Source: Fragilaria crotonensis
Taxonomy: Eukaryota; Bacillariophyta; Fragilariophyceae; Fragilariales; Fragilariaceae
DNA: 43,685 nt
Direction: 5' to 3'
Assembly (NCBI GenBank): GCA_022925895.1
Contig: JAKSYS010000529.1
Coordinates: 1-43,685 of the forward strand
Shown piece after piece: positions 20,702 to 33,200 of the stretch. A program made the position numbers and the translations under genes. Under the pieces are notes generated by a model. That model saw only the letters and a program-made list of their open reading frames with translations, did no database searches and was not told the origin of the DNA. Every line of letters begins with the position of its first letter. Position 1 is the stretch's first letter.

Positions 20702-22380
20702 ACTCTATGCACACATTAATTATATTGGTGAATGAATTTCGAGTAAGAAAAATGTTCCACTCGGAGGTCGACAGACGAGGATTACTTCTCATTTCTCATA
20801 TGATACCTGGTACAGTGCGTATCTTCAATCGACATCAGCCCTTCAGCATCATTTGGCAGCTGGGACGTCGGGGCAATCTTATACTTCAGTACTTGTGATT
20901 GGACGACATCCGAACCCCATGTTGTTGACTTCAACGACGACAAGTACTGTATCGAATTGCATCCAGATGAACTGAACACGAACGATTGACGAAAGATGAG
21001 GCTATGTTTTATAGGTGAGTGATGGACTCCGATAACGAGCATGTGAACATCCGGCGAAACAACACATGTACTCGCAATACTACTGCAAACGCAAGACGCA
21101 GCGGTTTCCAATCGACCTTCCACTGTTGGAAAACCTCCTATTTATTTAATCTATGCCAAAGTAATGCTCTTTAGTTTGAGCTGGCCGTGTGACTTTCATC
21201 GACACGGGCGGTATAAAACGAGACAACATCCCTCATGATCTTATGACGATGTCAACGCCGAATTAATGTGATGATTGCGTTTCCAATCCATTTTACTCAC
21301 TGAACTTTTTATTGTTTCGTACTTGACATCAATCCTTTCAATGGTAAACCTTAAGGAATGGCTTCAATGTTGACACTGGAACACTTGTTTGTCCGTTGCG
21401 ACTGAGGCCATGCGTTCCCGTGTACTCCGAGTTCATGCTACAGCATTCACAAGAGTGTCTTGGTGTCCGCTGCCCCAACTCTCTGGTCTCGTCTCGAGAC
21501 AATTGCCATCTTCAGCCGTCGGAGTCGAAAGTTGCAAAAGTTGGCGATAACTGTGTCAGCCCTCGAAAACTGTGACGTTGCTGCGACAATTAGCACACAT
21601 CTCTCTCGACACGGCTTTGTTCATCCTTGATGGAGTGGAGTATGCATGTAGTGCAAGAACATGCATACTCCGATTACATTCTATTCGGATCCGGCCCCGG
21701 AACGCACCTTGGAAGCGAAGAAAAGTCGCAAGCCTGCAGACGCAGGAAGTGCGGTAGTCGTGACAAACCGTCGTCGTGCCGTCTGTGGGGCGTGTGTGCC
21801 CCTCGTTTGCCTACCACTCACACAAACACACATGGCAGAATTGGATCTTGGATCCCGCATCCCGGTTCTCGTTTTCGCACTGTAGTACCTGCTACTACTG
21901 GTACAATGCAACAACTAACAAGTGACGTACCTCAACTTCCCCATGGCCCTGCATGCATGCCTTGTGACAGTTAGTGTGTGTTTGCTTCTCTATGAGTGTG
22001 TGACAGTTGATGTACGTGTGTGATGCGTGTTTGCGTTCCTGTTTGAACAGCATTCCGCCGCTCTAGTATATCGCCACGCCAGTCAATGCTTCGGTACACT
22101 ACTGCTGGTGAAAAAGTGCAATGCAAAAAAGTCTATGAATTATCTGGAAGCGTTGTGGCCCTATTCCCAGGCGGTTGTCTATGAGTCTCAGACTCTTTTT
22201 TCTCCTTGTCGTTTGATGCAAATGTGCGCATTGCGCATGTGAAGTTTTCTATGGGTGTGAACTTGGGTGCGAATCTTGTGTAGGTTTTGATAGATGATGA
22301 ATGGCCATCATGAAGGACAACCAGGTACCACGGGATGTACCTGTTGATTTGTTCCGTACACCACCAAATGCATCTGGTAT
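20702..22380. other. Intergenic region without a recognised gene
   Basis: Only short frames without family resemblance. A 13-bp perfect inverted repeat with a 9-base loop is at 21637-21671, and TGTGTG-rich sequence lies around 21970-22030. This is the 3' side of the minus-strand gene at 22381. Confidence 0.5.
21637..21671. repeat. Hairpin: 13-bp perfect inverted repeat, 9-base loop
   Basis: Arms GGAGTATGCATGT (21637-21649) and ACATGCATACTCC (21659-21671) flank the loop AGTGCAAGA. No flanking direct repeats and no U-tract; not obviously a terminator. Confidence 0.75.
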
Positions 22381-23046
22381 TTAGAGATCAAGGATGAAGA
22401 TTCCGTCGTCGTCGATGGAGAGATCGCAGTCCATGGCTGCGCCGCCGCGACGTCCCACCAAATCTACCAGTGAAGGTAATGGCCTTGAATACGAATCTTG
22501 TGACAACCAATCTGCAGGTGCCCCAGCGAATGTAGTACCACCACGCAGCGACGTTTCGTTGTCAACGTCGTAGATGGCTTTCGTGGAAGGTGTCCGTTCA
22601 AGCCATGGCATGCCATCCGGTGAACCTGGCATTGGAGGAAAGCGACTGTGAAGATGCTTCTTGTTTCGCATGCTGGTCTTGTTGTCCAAGTCATGGTGAG
22701 TTCGAATGACACTGTCAAGGCTATCACGAATGTCAGATCCACTGTTCTGCTGAGAAAGCATGCCACCGGCTATTCGTAGAAACATACAATAGTCTCGGTA
22801 TTCAGCAGCTTCTTCATCTTCCATCAGTTGAATCTCCGAGTCTGTGCGCTTCATTTTGAACATGATTGGGTCACTCATTGTTCTTTGAGACCCATTCTTT
22901 GAGTTTGATGGTGAGTATGCATAGTCTTCGTGGTGATTGCTCTGGAAGCGATGGCAGTCGTCGTATTCGTCGTTCTCAAACATGAACGAATAATCATCGT
23001 TGAAGTCAGATTCACACCTGATCTCGATATCCAAGGATCGTGTCAT
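22381..23046 (-). CDS. Acidic unrecognised protein, 221 aa
   Basis: Single intact frame from an ATG at 23046. The N-terminus is rich in Asp/Glu/Tyr (DFNDDYSFMFENDEYDD). A more conserved-looking helix sits mid-protein (IQLMEDEEAAEYRDYCMFLRIAGGML), and the C-terminus has Ser/Arg-rich segments ending in DCDLSIDDDGIFILDL. No signal peptide or membrane segment. Probably nuclear or cytosolic and partly disordered; I assign no function. Coding is supported by length, codon composition and balanced amino-acid use rather than homology. Confidence 0.65.
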   Translation of the reverse strand: MTRSLDIEIRCESDFNDDYSFMFENDEYDDCHRFQSNHHEDYAYSPSNSKNGSQRTMSDPIMFKMKRTDSEIQLMEDEEAAEYRDYCMFLRIAGGMLSQQNSGSDIRDSLDSVIRTHHDLDNKTSMRNKKHLHSRFPPMPGSPDGMPWLERTPSTKAIYDVDNETSLRGGTTFAGAPADWLSQDSYSRPLPSLVDLVGRRGGAAMDCDLSIDDDGIFILDL

Positions 23047-24268
23047 GATATATGATAAACCTGCTATATAGTGCTGTGATTTGTGGTCTGTTGTCTAGTT
23101 CAAATGGTACTCTGCCCGCGATCGGAGGTGTATGAAACTCAATTTATGTCACGAAACGTACACAATCAAGATATGGCTGATGAAAGATTTGTGTTCGCTT
23201 ATACTTTTATGTGCCATTCAGCCACCCTCAATAGTGGACGAGTGGACGAGTCGTGACCCTCCCTTCTGTGAGGATCGTGAGTCTTCAAGAATGTGACACG
23301 GTACAAATCAAATCTGTACCAGAGTCTAGCTGGAGTCTAGTCACAGCCGTACGCCGAATCTCGAATCTACGCCAAGGGCCTATGATTTTGCGCATTCCCG
23401 TCACACATGAATATCAACCACGGATTCCATAGGCCAAAATGACCTTGCAACTTGAATTTAAGTGACGTCGCTGACGTGTGGGTTGACATGTCATCCAAAA
23501 CGATACCTGGTAGTGGACCTCGACACCATTCACACACACACACACACACTCCCAGCACACTCACAGCACACACTTCAGTCGGCGTCCCTGCAATCGGCCA
23601 ACCACACTTGCTCGACCTATGTCCCCCCCCTGAATTTTTCCAGACGTTGTCCATAGGTCGGCCCTCGCTGGGACTAGTCTTGCAACGATTCTATAACTGA
23701 CATTAGTTTTAACAAGAGTGGTAGTAACGGTTTTTCACCCAGATGCCAAAAATGTCATAATCTTGTAACCACATAATAACCGTTTAGTGATCTCGGATGG
23801 GAACCTCACATTTTGCCACGTCGCAGAAATCCTACCAATCAAGTTGCAATGCCTCAGGCTATTTCCAACACACATCATGTTGTACTCGTAGAAAGTACCA
23901 CTGCTACTACTAGAGTGTAGAAAGAAATCGGGACTGGTTTTGAAAAATGAGAAGGCGGCCGACTATAGGCCTTTCCCGAGCCGCTGGCTGTCATGAGACC
24001 CAAAACGTGCTCAGAGGCGCGCAAGGTGAGGCTCTTCGATTGGAGCTCGGGTTCAAAAGTTGACGATGAAACGAGAAGAAGCAAATGGAAGACCTAGTTA
24101 CTACTGTACTTGGTATCGGGTTCATGCCAAACGTTCATAAAACCATTACATGGTTCAAGTAACGCCTTGCAAAAAGGTTGATGCGGTTACTACAGGTAGT
24201 TACTCGAAAGTACTACTACTGTACCAGGCAATGTAGGCTAGACGGCTACCGGTAGACAAATGACAGCG
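23047..24268. other. Intergenic region
   Basis: Upstream region of the acidic protein gene, then unannotated sequence. A CA microsatellite is at about 23530-23550 and a C8 run near 23623. No gene recognised. Confidence 0.5.
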
Positions 24269-26272
24269 GACTTGGTGGCAGAGTGAAAATGTATCCGACT
24301 GGCAGTCCGGTCCCAGATAAAGCCAAACGGCCAGGTTAGAACAAGGGTAGAAGGCAAAAGTCGCGAGTCGAACATGATGTAGCAAGTCCGTCGTACTGCA
24401 GCACTCGATTGTCGTGCCCTCGTCTGAATCCCCTCGCCGTCGCTTTCTGATCAAGATTTCCATATAGCAAACGCAGTTCTTGATGTGGAAGGTGTCATGT
24501 GTAATCAATCCGACATTAAATTTACACAACTAGTTGACACGACGACTACGACCAGTCTTAACCACGATACTTCGATAGTCGCCTAAAGTACTAGAACGAT
24601 CAAGCTCCAGCAGGTAGTATGGGGGCATAGGTCTGCTGTTGTACCGTCTTACCTGACTTGGTGGCGGAGTGAAAATGCATCCGACTGGTTGTCCAGTACG
24701 GAATGGAGCCAAACGGCCAGGTTTGAACGCAGAGTCGAATACATACCAGGTAGAGTTAGTTTACGTTTCGCTTATCTAACCCTGATCTGAATCTCTCGTC
24801 TTTGCTTTGATAAAGGTTTCATAGAGCAAAGTCAGTAATGGAGTACATGATGTGGAAGGTGCGATGAGTAATTTATACAAATTGTTGGCACTACTACTAG
24901 TAGACCACATGCCTATGGCTGTGTTATGCTTCGATATTCGTCAATGGTACAAGCATATAGCACTTCCATGGAGTAGCTGCCAGGTACTGGCCTATTTTTG
25001 TACTGCCTTACTAGACATGGTGGCTGAGTGGAAATGTGGAAATGCATGTCCCCGATTGGGGTAGCGTCCGGAGTCCGGTGCGGGATTAAACCAAACGGCC
25101 AGGGTAGCACAATAACAGATGGACAGGCAGAGCTACGTACCAGGTACTGCAGCCATCACTCGATTAGACCTTGCCCGAATCTAAAGCATCTCCCTCGTCG
25201 TCTTCGCTTTGCTGTGATTCGGATTTTCATAGTGCAAACGCCAGACTGCACATATTGTCGTATGTAGTATGCGGGATGTACAATCAGACCCCTAGCCAAA
25301 TTGTTGACACGTTGACACTATTCCCTTGTACGAGACCACTATGTCTTTTGCTAAACTTCAATAGATGTTTGCCTATATACTAGAACTTAGTATCGCCAGC
25401 TTGTATTATGGGGGCTCTGGCATTTTGATGTACCTGGTACAGTACCGTCTAAATACGGAAGACTTGGTGGCGGAGTGAAAATGCATCAACCTGATAGTCC
25501 GGTCGGGGATGAAGCCAAACGGCCAGCTGATGGCAAAATATACATTCGCGTACTCCGAGTGGGTACCAGGTACCGTCGCACTCGATTATCTGCTTACTAT
25601 CATTTGTGATCTGAATCCCCCGTCTTCGCGTTGTGCGATCAAGATTTTCATAGTTCAAGTGCAGTACAAGTACATGATGTCGTAGATGTGATGTGCCATC
25701 AAGCCTTCTCTGTACTCTGGAGTACATAAAGATAACACATTGTTGACACCTCTCTAACTCGAGTATGCCGAGAAGTCCACTACAATAGACTAGTATTTCA
25801 CCCTTGTAGACGTTTATGATATGGCTACCAGGCTGTGTTATTTTGGGAACTTTTTCTTATTTTGGGAATTTGTTCCCAATTAAAAATTTCAAAAGTTCCC
25901 GAATTAAACCGTGTAGAATACGTAGGATTCAGTAGAGATCATCTGGCCATCGCCCGAATCTTTTTGGACTGGCGTCGTACCGGCGACTCGGTCAAATTAG
26001 TACTGAATTACTGTATTACTGTATGATATCATCAATGTACTGACGATCCACGTAGCAATCACGTAGGACTCACACTGTACTGTGTACTGTAATGTTCCCA
26101 ATTAAAGTTCCCAAAATAAGTTTCAAAAATGTCCCGAAATAAGTTATTTCGGTGTTTTGGGGAACTTTCCCAAAATAACACAGCCTGATGGCTACTACCG
26201 AATTCGAAAATTGCATATAGAGGGGTGACTATAGGAGGTACGGGGTACTAGTACTGGCCTATTGTTGTGCAG
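24269..26272 (+). repeat. Four diverged tandem repeats with tRNA-like A box (SINE-like)
   Basis: Units begin GACTTGGTGGC(A/G)GAGTG or close variants at 24269, 24655, 25014 and 25461, spaced 386, 359 and 447 bp. Shared blocks are CCAAACGGCCAG about 60 bp in, a CTCGATT...CTGAATC...TCGTCTTCGCTTT block mid-unit, and TTTCATAG.GCAAA. The third unit has TGGCTGAGTGG (25021-25031), a perfect RNA polymerase III A box (TRGYNNARNGG); the others miss one base. The second has GGTTTGAACGC (24720-24730) about 58 bp downstream, a decayed B box at class II tRNA (Leu/Ser) spacing. These could be tRNA-derived SINE copies or an old tandem duplication. The last unit is split by a hAT MITE. Confidence 0.6.
25829..26187. 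mobile_element. hAT-type MITE, 359 bp, with 8-bp target duplication
   Basis: Perfect 20-bp terminal inverted repeats CAGGCTGTGTTATTTTGGGA (25829-25848) and complement (26168-26187) are flanked by identical 8-bp direct repeats ATGGCTAC at 25821-25828 and 26188-26195. Interior ATTTTGGGAA/TTCCCAATTA motifs repeat in both orientations. No transposase. It inserted into the fourth tandem unit: sequence matching the end of unit 2 (TACTGGCCTATT) resumes beyond it. Confidence 0.92.
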
Positions 26273-26434
26273 CCTTACTAAACAACTGTACAGACAAGTC
26301 TACCGGTACAACAGTGCTGTGGTAGGAGAAACCAGCAGTCAGAGTCACTGACTCACTCACTGGAATCATGCCTCCGGTGTCAATGAACGATGGTGTATGA
26401 TATCCGATCAGCTGCGACAGGTATATATTCGTAA

Positions 26435-26474
26435 ATACTCGCAGCATACTCGCAGCATACTCGCAGCATACTCC
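26435..26474. repeat. 11-bp tandem repeat ATACTCGCAGC, 3.6 copies
   Basis: Three exact copies at 26435-26467 followed by a partial fourth, about 105 bp before the start codon of the aldo/keto reductase gene. It could be a promoter element or a chance microsatellite. Confidence 0.8.
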
Positions 26475-26577
26475 TTACTCTACAAACGTAAAGCACTACT
26501 TCATCGTTTCTCAGTTGGAAATTCAAAGAGACGTGTCATTGAGTTTAGGTGGTGGGGAAGTTTGAAGTAGCATAGTG

Positions 26578-27921
26578 ATGAAGTTGTCAGCGTCCGTCGG
26601 AAAGATGAAAGTGCTGTCCAGAGCAGCCGTTGCCGTTGCAGCAGTAACAGCAAGAGCCTCAAGGTAAGAATGGGTTTTTAATAAGTTGCTGCGATATCTC
26701 CTCTTCGTCAATGCATCAGAAAGTATCCATGCTAACATTCCCATCACTCATAATGTCAAATCGCATCTATTGTATGCATATAGCGTACGTGCATACTCCG
26801 GTGTCATTTCCAAGACACTTACGGTACCCAAATTGGAGAAAGGCATGGATTACTGCAAACTAGGATCATCCGACCTTGAAGTCTCCAAGGTTTGTATGGG
26901 TACAATGACCTTTGGAAATCAAAATACTCTCCAAGAGGGAGTTCACCAACTCAATACTGCATTTGATGAGTACGGAGTTAACTTTATCGACACTGCCGAA
27001 ATGTATCCTGTACCCACCAATCCACAAACCTGCGGTGACACGGATCGGACTGTGGCCGAGTTCCTCAAATCACGAAATCGTGAGAGTGTCATTCTAGCCA
27101 CCAAAGTGTGTGGCCGATCGGACCGCATGACGTGGATGCCACGCGCTGAACCGGGGACGCCTGCGGAATTGAATCGAGACCAAATTTTGTTCTCGGTCGA
27201 CTCGTCACTCAAACGTTTGGGCGTCGACTACATTGACTTGCTGCAATTGCATTGGCCTGATCGATACACGGGAGGACTCTTTGGGCAACCGGATTTCTCA
27301 CCGTCGCAGCTTAAGGAGGGATACAATGCGTTTGAAGAACAACTGAGTGCGCTTCAACAAGTTGTTGAGGAAGGAAAGGTTCGCTACGTTGGTGTCAGCA
27401 ATGAAACGCCGTACGGAGTATGCTCCATGGTCGAGCTCGCAAAACATTCTCCCACACTGTACCCAAAGATTGTTTCTATTCAGAACTCATATTCTTTGGT
27501 AGTTCGCAAGGACTTTGATTCTGGCTTGGCAGAAGCATGTTACCATCACAAAGTAGGGTTGCTACCGTACAGTCCTCTTGCGGGAGGCAGCTTGAGTGGC
27601 AAATATCGCAATCCAGACCAACTCCCCGAGAAGGCACGTCTCAAGCTCTTTCCTGGTTTCATGGATCGCTACCTTGGTTCCTTGAATGAGGCCGCCGTCA
27701 ACGCATATGCTGCTCTCGCCGAAGACATTGGATTGACTCCAACGCAGTTGGCACTATCGTGGTGCTACCATCGCGAACACGTGGCTTCCACAATTATTGG
27801 TGCAACTACCATGACCCAACTGCACGAAGATATTCAGGCCTATGATGTTCGCCTGGACGATGACACTCTGTCCAAGATTAATGCAATTTACAAACAATAC
27901 ACGGATCCAACAAAAAGCTAA
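26578..27921 (+). CDS. Aldo/keto reductase, Tas-like, 407 aa, one intron (intact copy)
   Basis: Exon 1 is 26578-26663 and exon 2 is 26784-27921; the 120-bp intron runs GTAAGA to TATAG and splits a serine codon. NADPH-dependent carbonyl reductase of the aldo/keto reductase family, closest to the E. coli Tas type (motifs GTMTFGNQNT, DTAEMYPVP, YVGVSNETPYGV, IIGATTM). The catalytic tetrad is visible: Asp and Tyr in DTAEMY, Lys in ATKVCG, His in QLHWPDRY. The N-terminal 45 residues are Arg/Ala/Ser-rich without acids (VLSRAAVAVAAVTARAS...VRAYSG), suggesting a mitochondrial or other organelle targeting peptide. It is convergent with the sulfotransferase-glycosyltransferase gene, and its 3' part is duplicated downstream. 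Confidence 0.93.
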
Positions 27922-28238
27922 GAAATAGATCCATCCTGGTCTTTCAAAGTGCAGTAGTGGACAAGATTCGTTATGAACAACTCGTCATCTGCCTAAAAGT
28001 GTGCAGTACTCGCGTCGTTAGAAGTTCTAAAGGAGCCACTTTACCTGCTAGAAAGAGGATTGTTGGGAGGCAGTTGCCTCGTACGGGGCACCAACGCTGT
28101 AGAACTTATGCATTATATGAATTACAAACACATCGTGGAGTAGTCGTATCATTGCGCTTCACGTCTCGCTCGATGGGCATCGGCCTTTATCACTCATCAA
28201 CAGTCACACAAAAAAACCAATGTTTCCAGTTTTTGGAC

Positions 28239-30261
28239 TTAAAGTTTCTTGGGTTTCTTGGTCGCCTTAAACGTGGGCTTGCTTGTTGTGGGCCTCCTTG
28301 TGGGATTCCTTGTTGGCGTAATTGCGGGGTTGTTTGTAGGCTTCTTTGTGGGTGCCCTTGTGGGGTTTCTTGTGGGTGCCCTTGTGGGTTTTCTTGTAGG
28401 TCTTCTAGTGGGCTTTCTGGTCGGCTTTCTGGTCGGCTTGTAATTGGCGGCTTTAAGCGCGCGTCCGAGGTATCGTTTCTGACTGACACCGCCCATCTTT
28501 TCGATCAAGAGATCAAGACAACCGTAGAACTTTCCGGGAGTGTGGATCATCATCGGGGAGGTCTTCGTCACACTGTGGATCAATACGCTTTTGCTGTCTT
28601 CGAAAAAGACACAACCGGCCTCTAACCCTTTGGGCCATTCGGCGACTCCAAACAACTCGTTCTCGTAGTCGAGAACCAGTGCCTCAGGATCATGGTAAAG
28701 AAGTCCCGACAGAACAGCCTGGTCATCTTCAGTCTCGCCGATATCTACACGATCCAGGAGATGGAGAATGTTCCTTGCTGAACCGGCGAAGACGCCAGCA
28801 TTCAAGTAAGCACTTGCCTGGTATTCTCCCGTCCGATGATACGAGAGTTCCGACATGAAGGTTTTCCATGCGTTGATACGGAAGCCATCCTCGTACTGGC
28901 ATGTGTCCTTTCCAGAGGTGCAGGCTCGCTCCTTTCGTTCGCCTGTGATCGGATCGAAGTAGTCGAGTGGACCAGCTTGGCTCATGGCCGAAACACAGCA
29001 CTGAGGTTCAGCTGACATTACCACAGCATCAGGTCGGTTAATCGTCATTCTCTGATAGGACGAGATGAAATGGGAAACGATGCTGGCTGCTGACTCTCTG
29101 TCAGGGACATTCAGCAGGACGTCTCTTGCATCCGAGACAACAACGAGGGTGTCGTCGCTCATTTCCTTCAGAATGTCACGGATGTGTAGGTACTTGTCAC
29201 CCCATCCCTTGAAGCTCGTGCCTGCTCCAAATGTTGTTGTCTCGATTCCAACCCGTTCGCTCGTCTGGAGGAAAAACCCAAGCGAGGAATTCTCTTCGTA
29301 CTGTTCGGTGCTCGACGTCTCAAACATGATGATATGAACCTTATTGAAGGTTTGCTTGTTTGAAAACATCTTTTTGGATTGAAGCGAACCGGACCTCTCA
29401 ACAGGGAAGGGAATCTTTTTAAGTGGCAAGCCGAACTCGCGGATGCTGTAGTCTTCTTCATAGAACAATTCCAAAGTCGACTCAATGCGAGGAGTCATCA
29501 GCTTCGAAAGGAGATCCCAGGACCCAGAAAGCTCGCTGGAGGTGGCGTCAGTGAGCTTATCTTTTGCTGCGAAGATGGCCTCATTGCCATGCTCACCCCA
29601 ACCAGATGATCCGAACGCCTCCCACGCTCCGATCCTTTCGAGCAAAGATCTTGCGTCGGCTTCGGCGGTCTCGAGGTGACCGACAAAGTTGAGCGTGGGG
29701 ACAAACTTTCTGTCGATCCAGGTGCTCATTGGAATCCAGTGCTTGTCATCACAGGACTGAATAAGTGATACAAAGTCAGACATGGTCTGGTACTTGTGGA
29801 GACAGTTTTGGTCTTGAGGACAACATGCTTGCTTGATTGAGGCATCGCCGCTCATGACTTTGTCGAGGAAGGTGGACAGAAAGCGATCCTTTGGGTCACG
29901 AACGAAGGTGGCTCTGGTGTACTCGAGAATTCATCATCGCCGCGGCCTGCTCGGGGAAAATCCGAGAGCCGGACAAGTCCTTCAAAAGAATCATCGTCGA
30001 TTGACTTCCAGTTCTCCAATCCCATCATACGTCGAAGCAGCATCAACCAGAGGGTGTCAGCGACCTTTGGAACTGGAAAAAGATGAGCTTGTTGCTCTCA
30101 ATAACGATTGGGGAAGAGTCGATCATATTCATGAACATATGATCATCTTGTTCAACAGGAATGTAGGACGATGCTCCGTTCGAGGTCACATTCCAAAATG
30201 GAATGGCGCAGCATACAAGGAGTGCAAAGGCAGCTGCGGCCGGTTTCAGACTTGCAATCAT
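28239..30261 (-). CDS. Sulfotransferase / PLOD-type glycosyltransferase fusion with (K/R)PT tail, copy 1
   Basis: Starts at 30261 with MIASLKPAAAAFALLVCCAI, a signal peptide or Golgi signal anchor. The sulfotransferase part has FPVPKVADTLWLMLLRR (5'-phosphosulfate loop) and TFVRDPKDRFLSTF (3'-phosphate site), as in carbohydrate sulfotransferases. The second part matches the procollagen/PLOD-type glycosyltransferase: VVVSDARDVLL with the metal-binding acidic residues, SAEPQCC, YLNAGVFAGSA, EDDQAVLSGLLYHD and HTPGKF. The C-terminus is a run of KPTR/RPTR/APTR units ending TKKPKKL. Compared with copy 2, this copy lacks 1 base (A run near 30080) and 2 bases at each of two places (near 29958 and 29929), all in the sulfotransferase part; otherwise it would be about 675 residues. 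Likely Golgi lumenal enzyme acting on secreted glycoproteins or polysaccharides. Confidence 0.85.
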
Positions 30262-33200
30262 TGACAGAGTAGACAGTATTGATGGTGGGAGAGAAGAGGT
30301 CGGGTTAGAGAAGGAACGAAACGATAGGTTGGATCTGTTTCAACTCCTCTTCAACAAGTGCTCAACGGATTTGTGAGAGAGTTTTGTGTGTTCCCAATGC
30401 GCACAGATGATAGGAGTTACGAGTCATAAATATTGGAATGTGCGGATTGGTCATCCGATATACCAGATCTATTCGTGGTTGTTTTGTGTTCGACTTCTCT
30501 CCTGTCCCGTGAACGGCAGAATCAACGATGAGCAAGTTCTATGACTTTTTTCCCGCGAGCTAACTTCCTTACACGTCAATTGAACAAAAAAGTTCACCCT
30601 TTAATTAAATTGATATAAACAGACAATTCATGATTAGTGGTGCGGATGAAAGTCCTCGACATGTCTAAGGGACAATCTTCATGTGGAACGAAAGTGCCGA
30701 AGACTTTTTTGGTGGTGCGAATGAAAATCCTCGAATCATCGGTGTACCTGCATTCATTCACGTAGGTTTCGCGTATGTCACACAGTCGTGACCCAATCCT
30801 CGGAGTGTGCACTATGATAATTTTGAGTTAACTTTTATGTAATGACCATTGTTTTTGATGGATTAAGTGTTTATTCTACTAACGCTACTTGAAGTCGATG
30901 CATCACCTTCGGTTGGAAAGAAAGTCACTCAACGCATAATTGCACCACTCGTCCAAACACATTCGAGAACGCGATATTCCAAATCGAGATATTTAGTCAG
31001 AGTCGGGCATTAAAGTATCCTCACCAGTTCACGCTACTTTACTAAAATGGTCTAATAGCGGGACCACCTAAAACCGGCAGGACCTTTTGGCATTTCGACT
31101 TTCGACAACGCTATTACCTACCTGGTACTTGTACTTGACACTCTAAACATACTAATATCATTATATACGTTACGTCGTTTGATGAATTGATGGTCCGTGT
31201 TGATGACTATTTTCATCAGAAAAAGGATGCAGCTGGCAAGATAGGATTGCTTGTCACCACATCATTCTGTGCCACTCGATACCCCATCTGTTCCTACCCA
31301 TTTTGCCTGCCCTTTGGGGCCAGCCCCATGAAATGCACCGACCTATAAATAGATCTGTGATAAACATTGTAGAAGAGGTTAGTATGGATTTTCACCACAT
31401 CAAAAGGTTGCTTCAGCATTATGACTGCTCACTTCAGGCAGGTGTGTCGTCCACAGAACACGATGAAAAAGACAGGATGGGAGCATCTACGGATCTTGAA
31501 GCACAATGACGTGCTTCTGGGTTGCTGTGAATGAGGCGCGCAAAGCAGATTCACTCCAACACCCTATAAGTGACGGCATCAATCCTCTACTGATGGGACA
31601 GGAATCTGGATTCCCAGGATGCATTGGGAATAGAAAAGTTGCCCCTCTTCATAGAAGGGCATGTTCCAAGATACTAGTAAGTCTGGGCATCCAACTTTTG
31701 TACTGGTGGAGGCTGCTGTAGATCATTCCTGCCATTCCTGGCGCTTTAACTTTTTCCGCCCTGGATTGATGAACAATATTAATATCTTGGACCATTTGCC
31801 CCTTTTTACAACGGTGTAAAGGGAGAAGCCCCGCAAGAAGCGTACAAACTGCAGGGACAGAACTAGCATGCGTGATTTGCACACGGGAGTAGTAGTAGTA
31901 ATATGAGGCCATCCATGTCACAAGGGCGGTTCAAAAGACAAAACAGGTGAAACCATGATGGTGCAATCAGAAGGAAGTGCAATATGGTTGATGAGAAATT
32001 TCCTGTCTCTGCAGATCTTGCTATTTCAGTTTGTGCGGTTGTAATCTGTAAACTAGCCTGATGCCTTACAATTGATGTTGACCGGCAAGGTGCAAATGAG
32101 GCAATACAAGGCTATGTAAGAAGTTGTGCAGAGTATCTGGAGTACTCCGATTAGGCTAAAGTCAACTGCTGGCACTTGTAATACTGTGGTCGTAGCTTGT
32201 GCAACACAGCATAGTACTCTCAGACAGGGATTGGAAAAATAATACTGCAGGACTTGGATTTCAGTATCGAGAGCGTCTGGTAAATATTTGGTATACCCCG
32301 TTGTAAATTTGAACAAACGTATAGTTATTCAATAATATGAAGTGCCACTTATTTCAAGCTCGGCTCTCAGACATGTATTGTGGCATGAAATGCTGCAGTG
32401 ACACACTCCCCCATTGTATGCATCCACAAGGACAAGAACAGTGCATACACAGGAGTGCATTATCATGACAGAAGGGGGACGGTTTCAATCGTTGTTGTCA
32501 TGGGGAACCCATGAAAATTTGAAGATTTTGTGAGGGCATCTGCGGGATTGATGACGATACTGGGGATGTGGCAGAGGACATTTTCTCACCATTGACTTTC
32601 CATTGTTCTTGGATAGCAAAATGCTGAATGTTGATGTGGCATACGTAAGGCATCGGCCGGACGTCATCAGAATTGCTGCTTCAATGCACAGTTGGCCGGC
32701 CCAGGTTGCGAGTATTTGAAGGATAGAGCGAGGGGGTATTTTGCTATCTTCGCAGCATGGACGGCGGCAATGAACTACTAGGCTTTGATGGAACTTGTGG
32801 ATACGGTTCATTGGACCACCACAGAGGAGCATAAAAACTAAACCAGTGATGGATCGGCTGGTTGTTATGGCATGAGCAGTGCGGTGTGTAGTAGGCAAAT
32901 TTGGTTGAGGGAAACTGGGTACTAGAGTGGGATGAGATGCCAGAGCAGTGAACATCCCATTACGCAGAGAATCTAGAAGAGTCGGTTGCCAACATAGGTA
33001 TCTTGCAAGAAGGCTGCTGTGGAGGGAATCAAAATTGATCTTGTTGGGATCGTTTGAGAATTGCACAAGCAGTCAACGGGCAACTACATATATATGTAGA
33101 TGACGGCACCAACACGGACACTGGGACAATAATAGGCAAAACTGGCAGTGGTATTGAAATTTGCATTGCAGTAGTGTTGGCTCCGAAATCCGTAAGGAGC

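Noticed and set aside
23530-23550. CA repeat as a CRISPR-like or regulatory array
   Set aside because: Simple dinucleotide microsatellite without spacers.
28249-28443. Hydrophobic Gly/Leu/Val plus-strand frame resembling a membrane protein
   Set aside because: It is the antisense reading of the KPTR-coding tail; the regular repeat produces the hydrophobic pattern.
27957-28625. 222-codon plus-strand frame with Cys/Gly-rich repeats
   Set aside because: It also reads the Pro-Thr tail in antisense and extends into the glycosyltransferase region.
32485-33066. 193-codon minus-strand frame in the duplicated spacer
   Set aside because: The counterpart in copy 2 is broken by indels and the composition is not protein-like.
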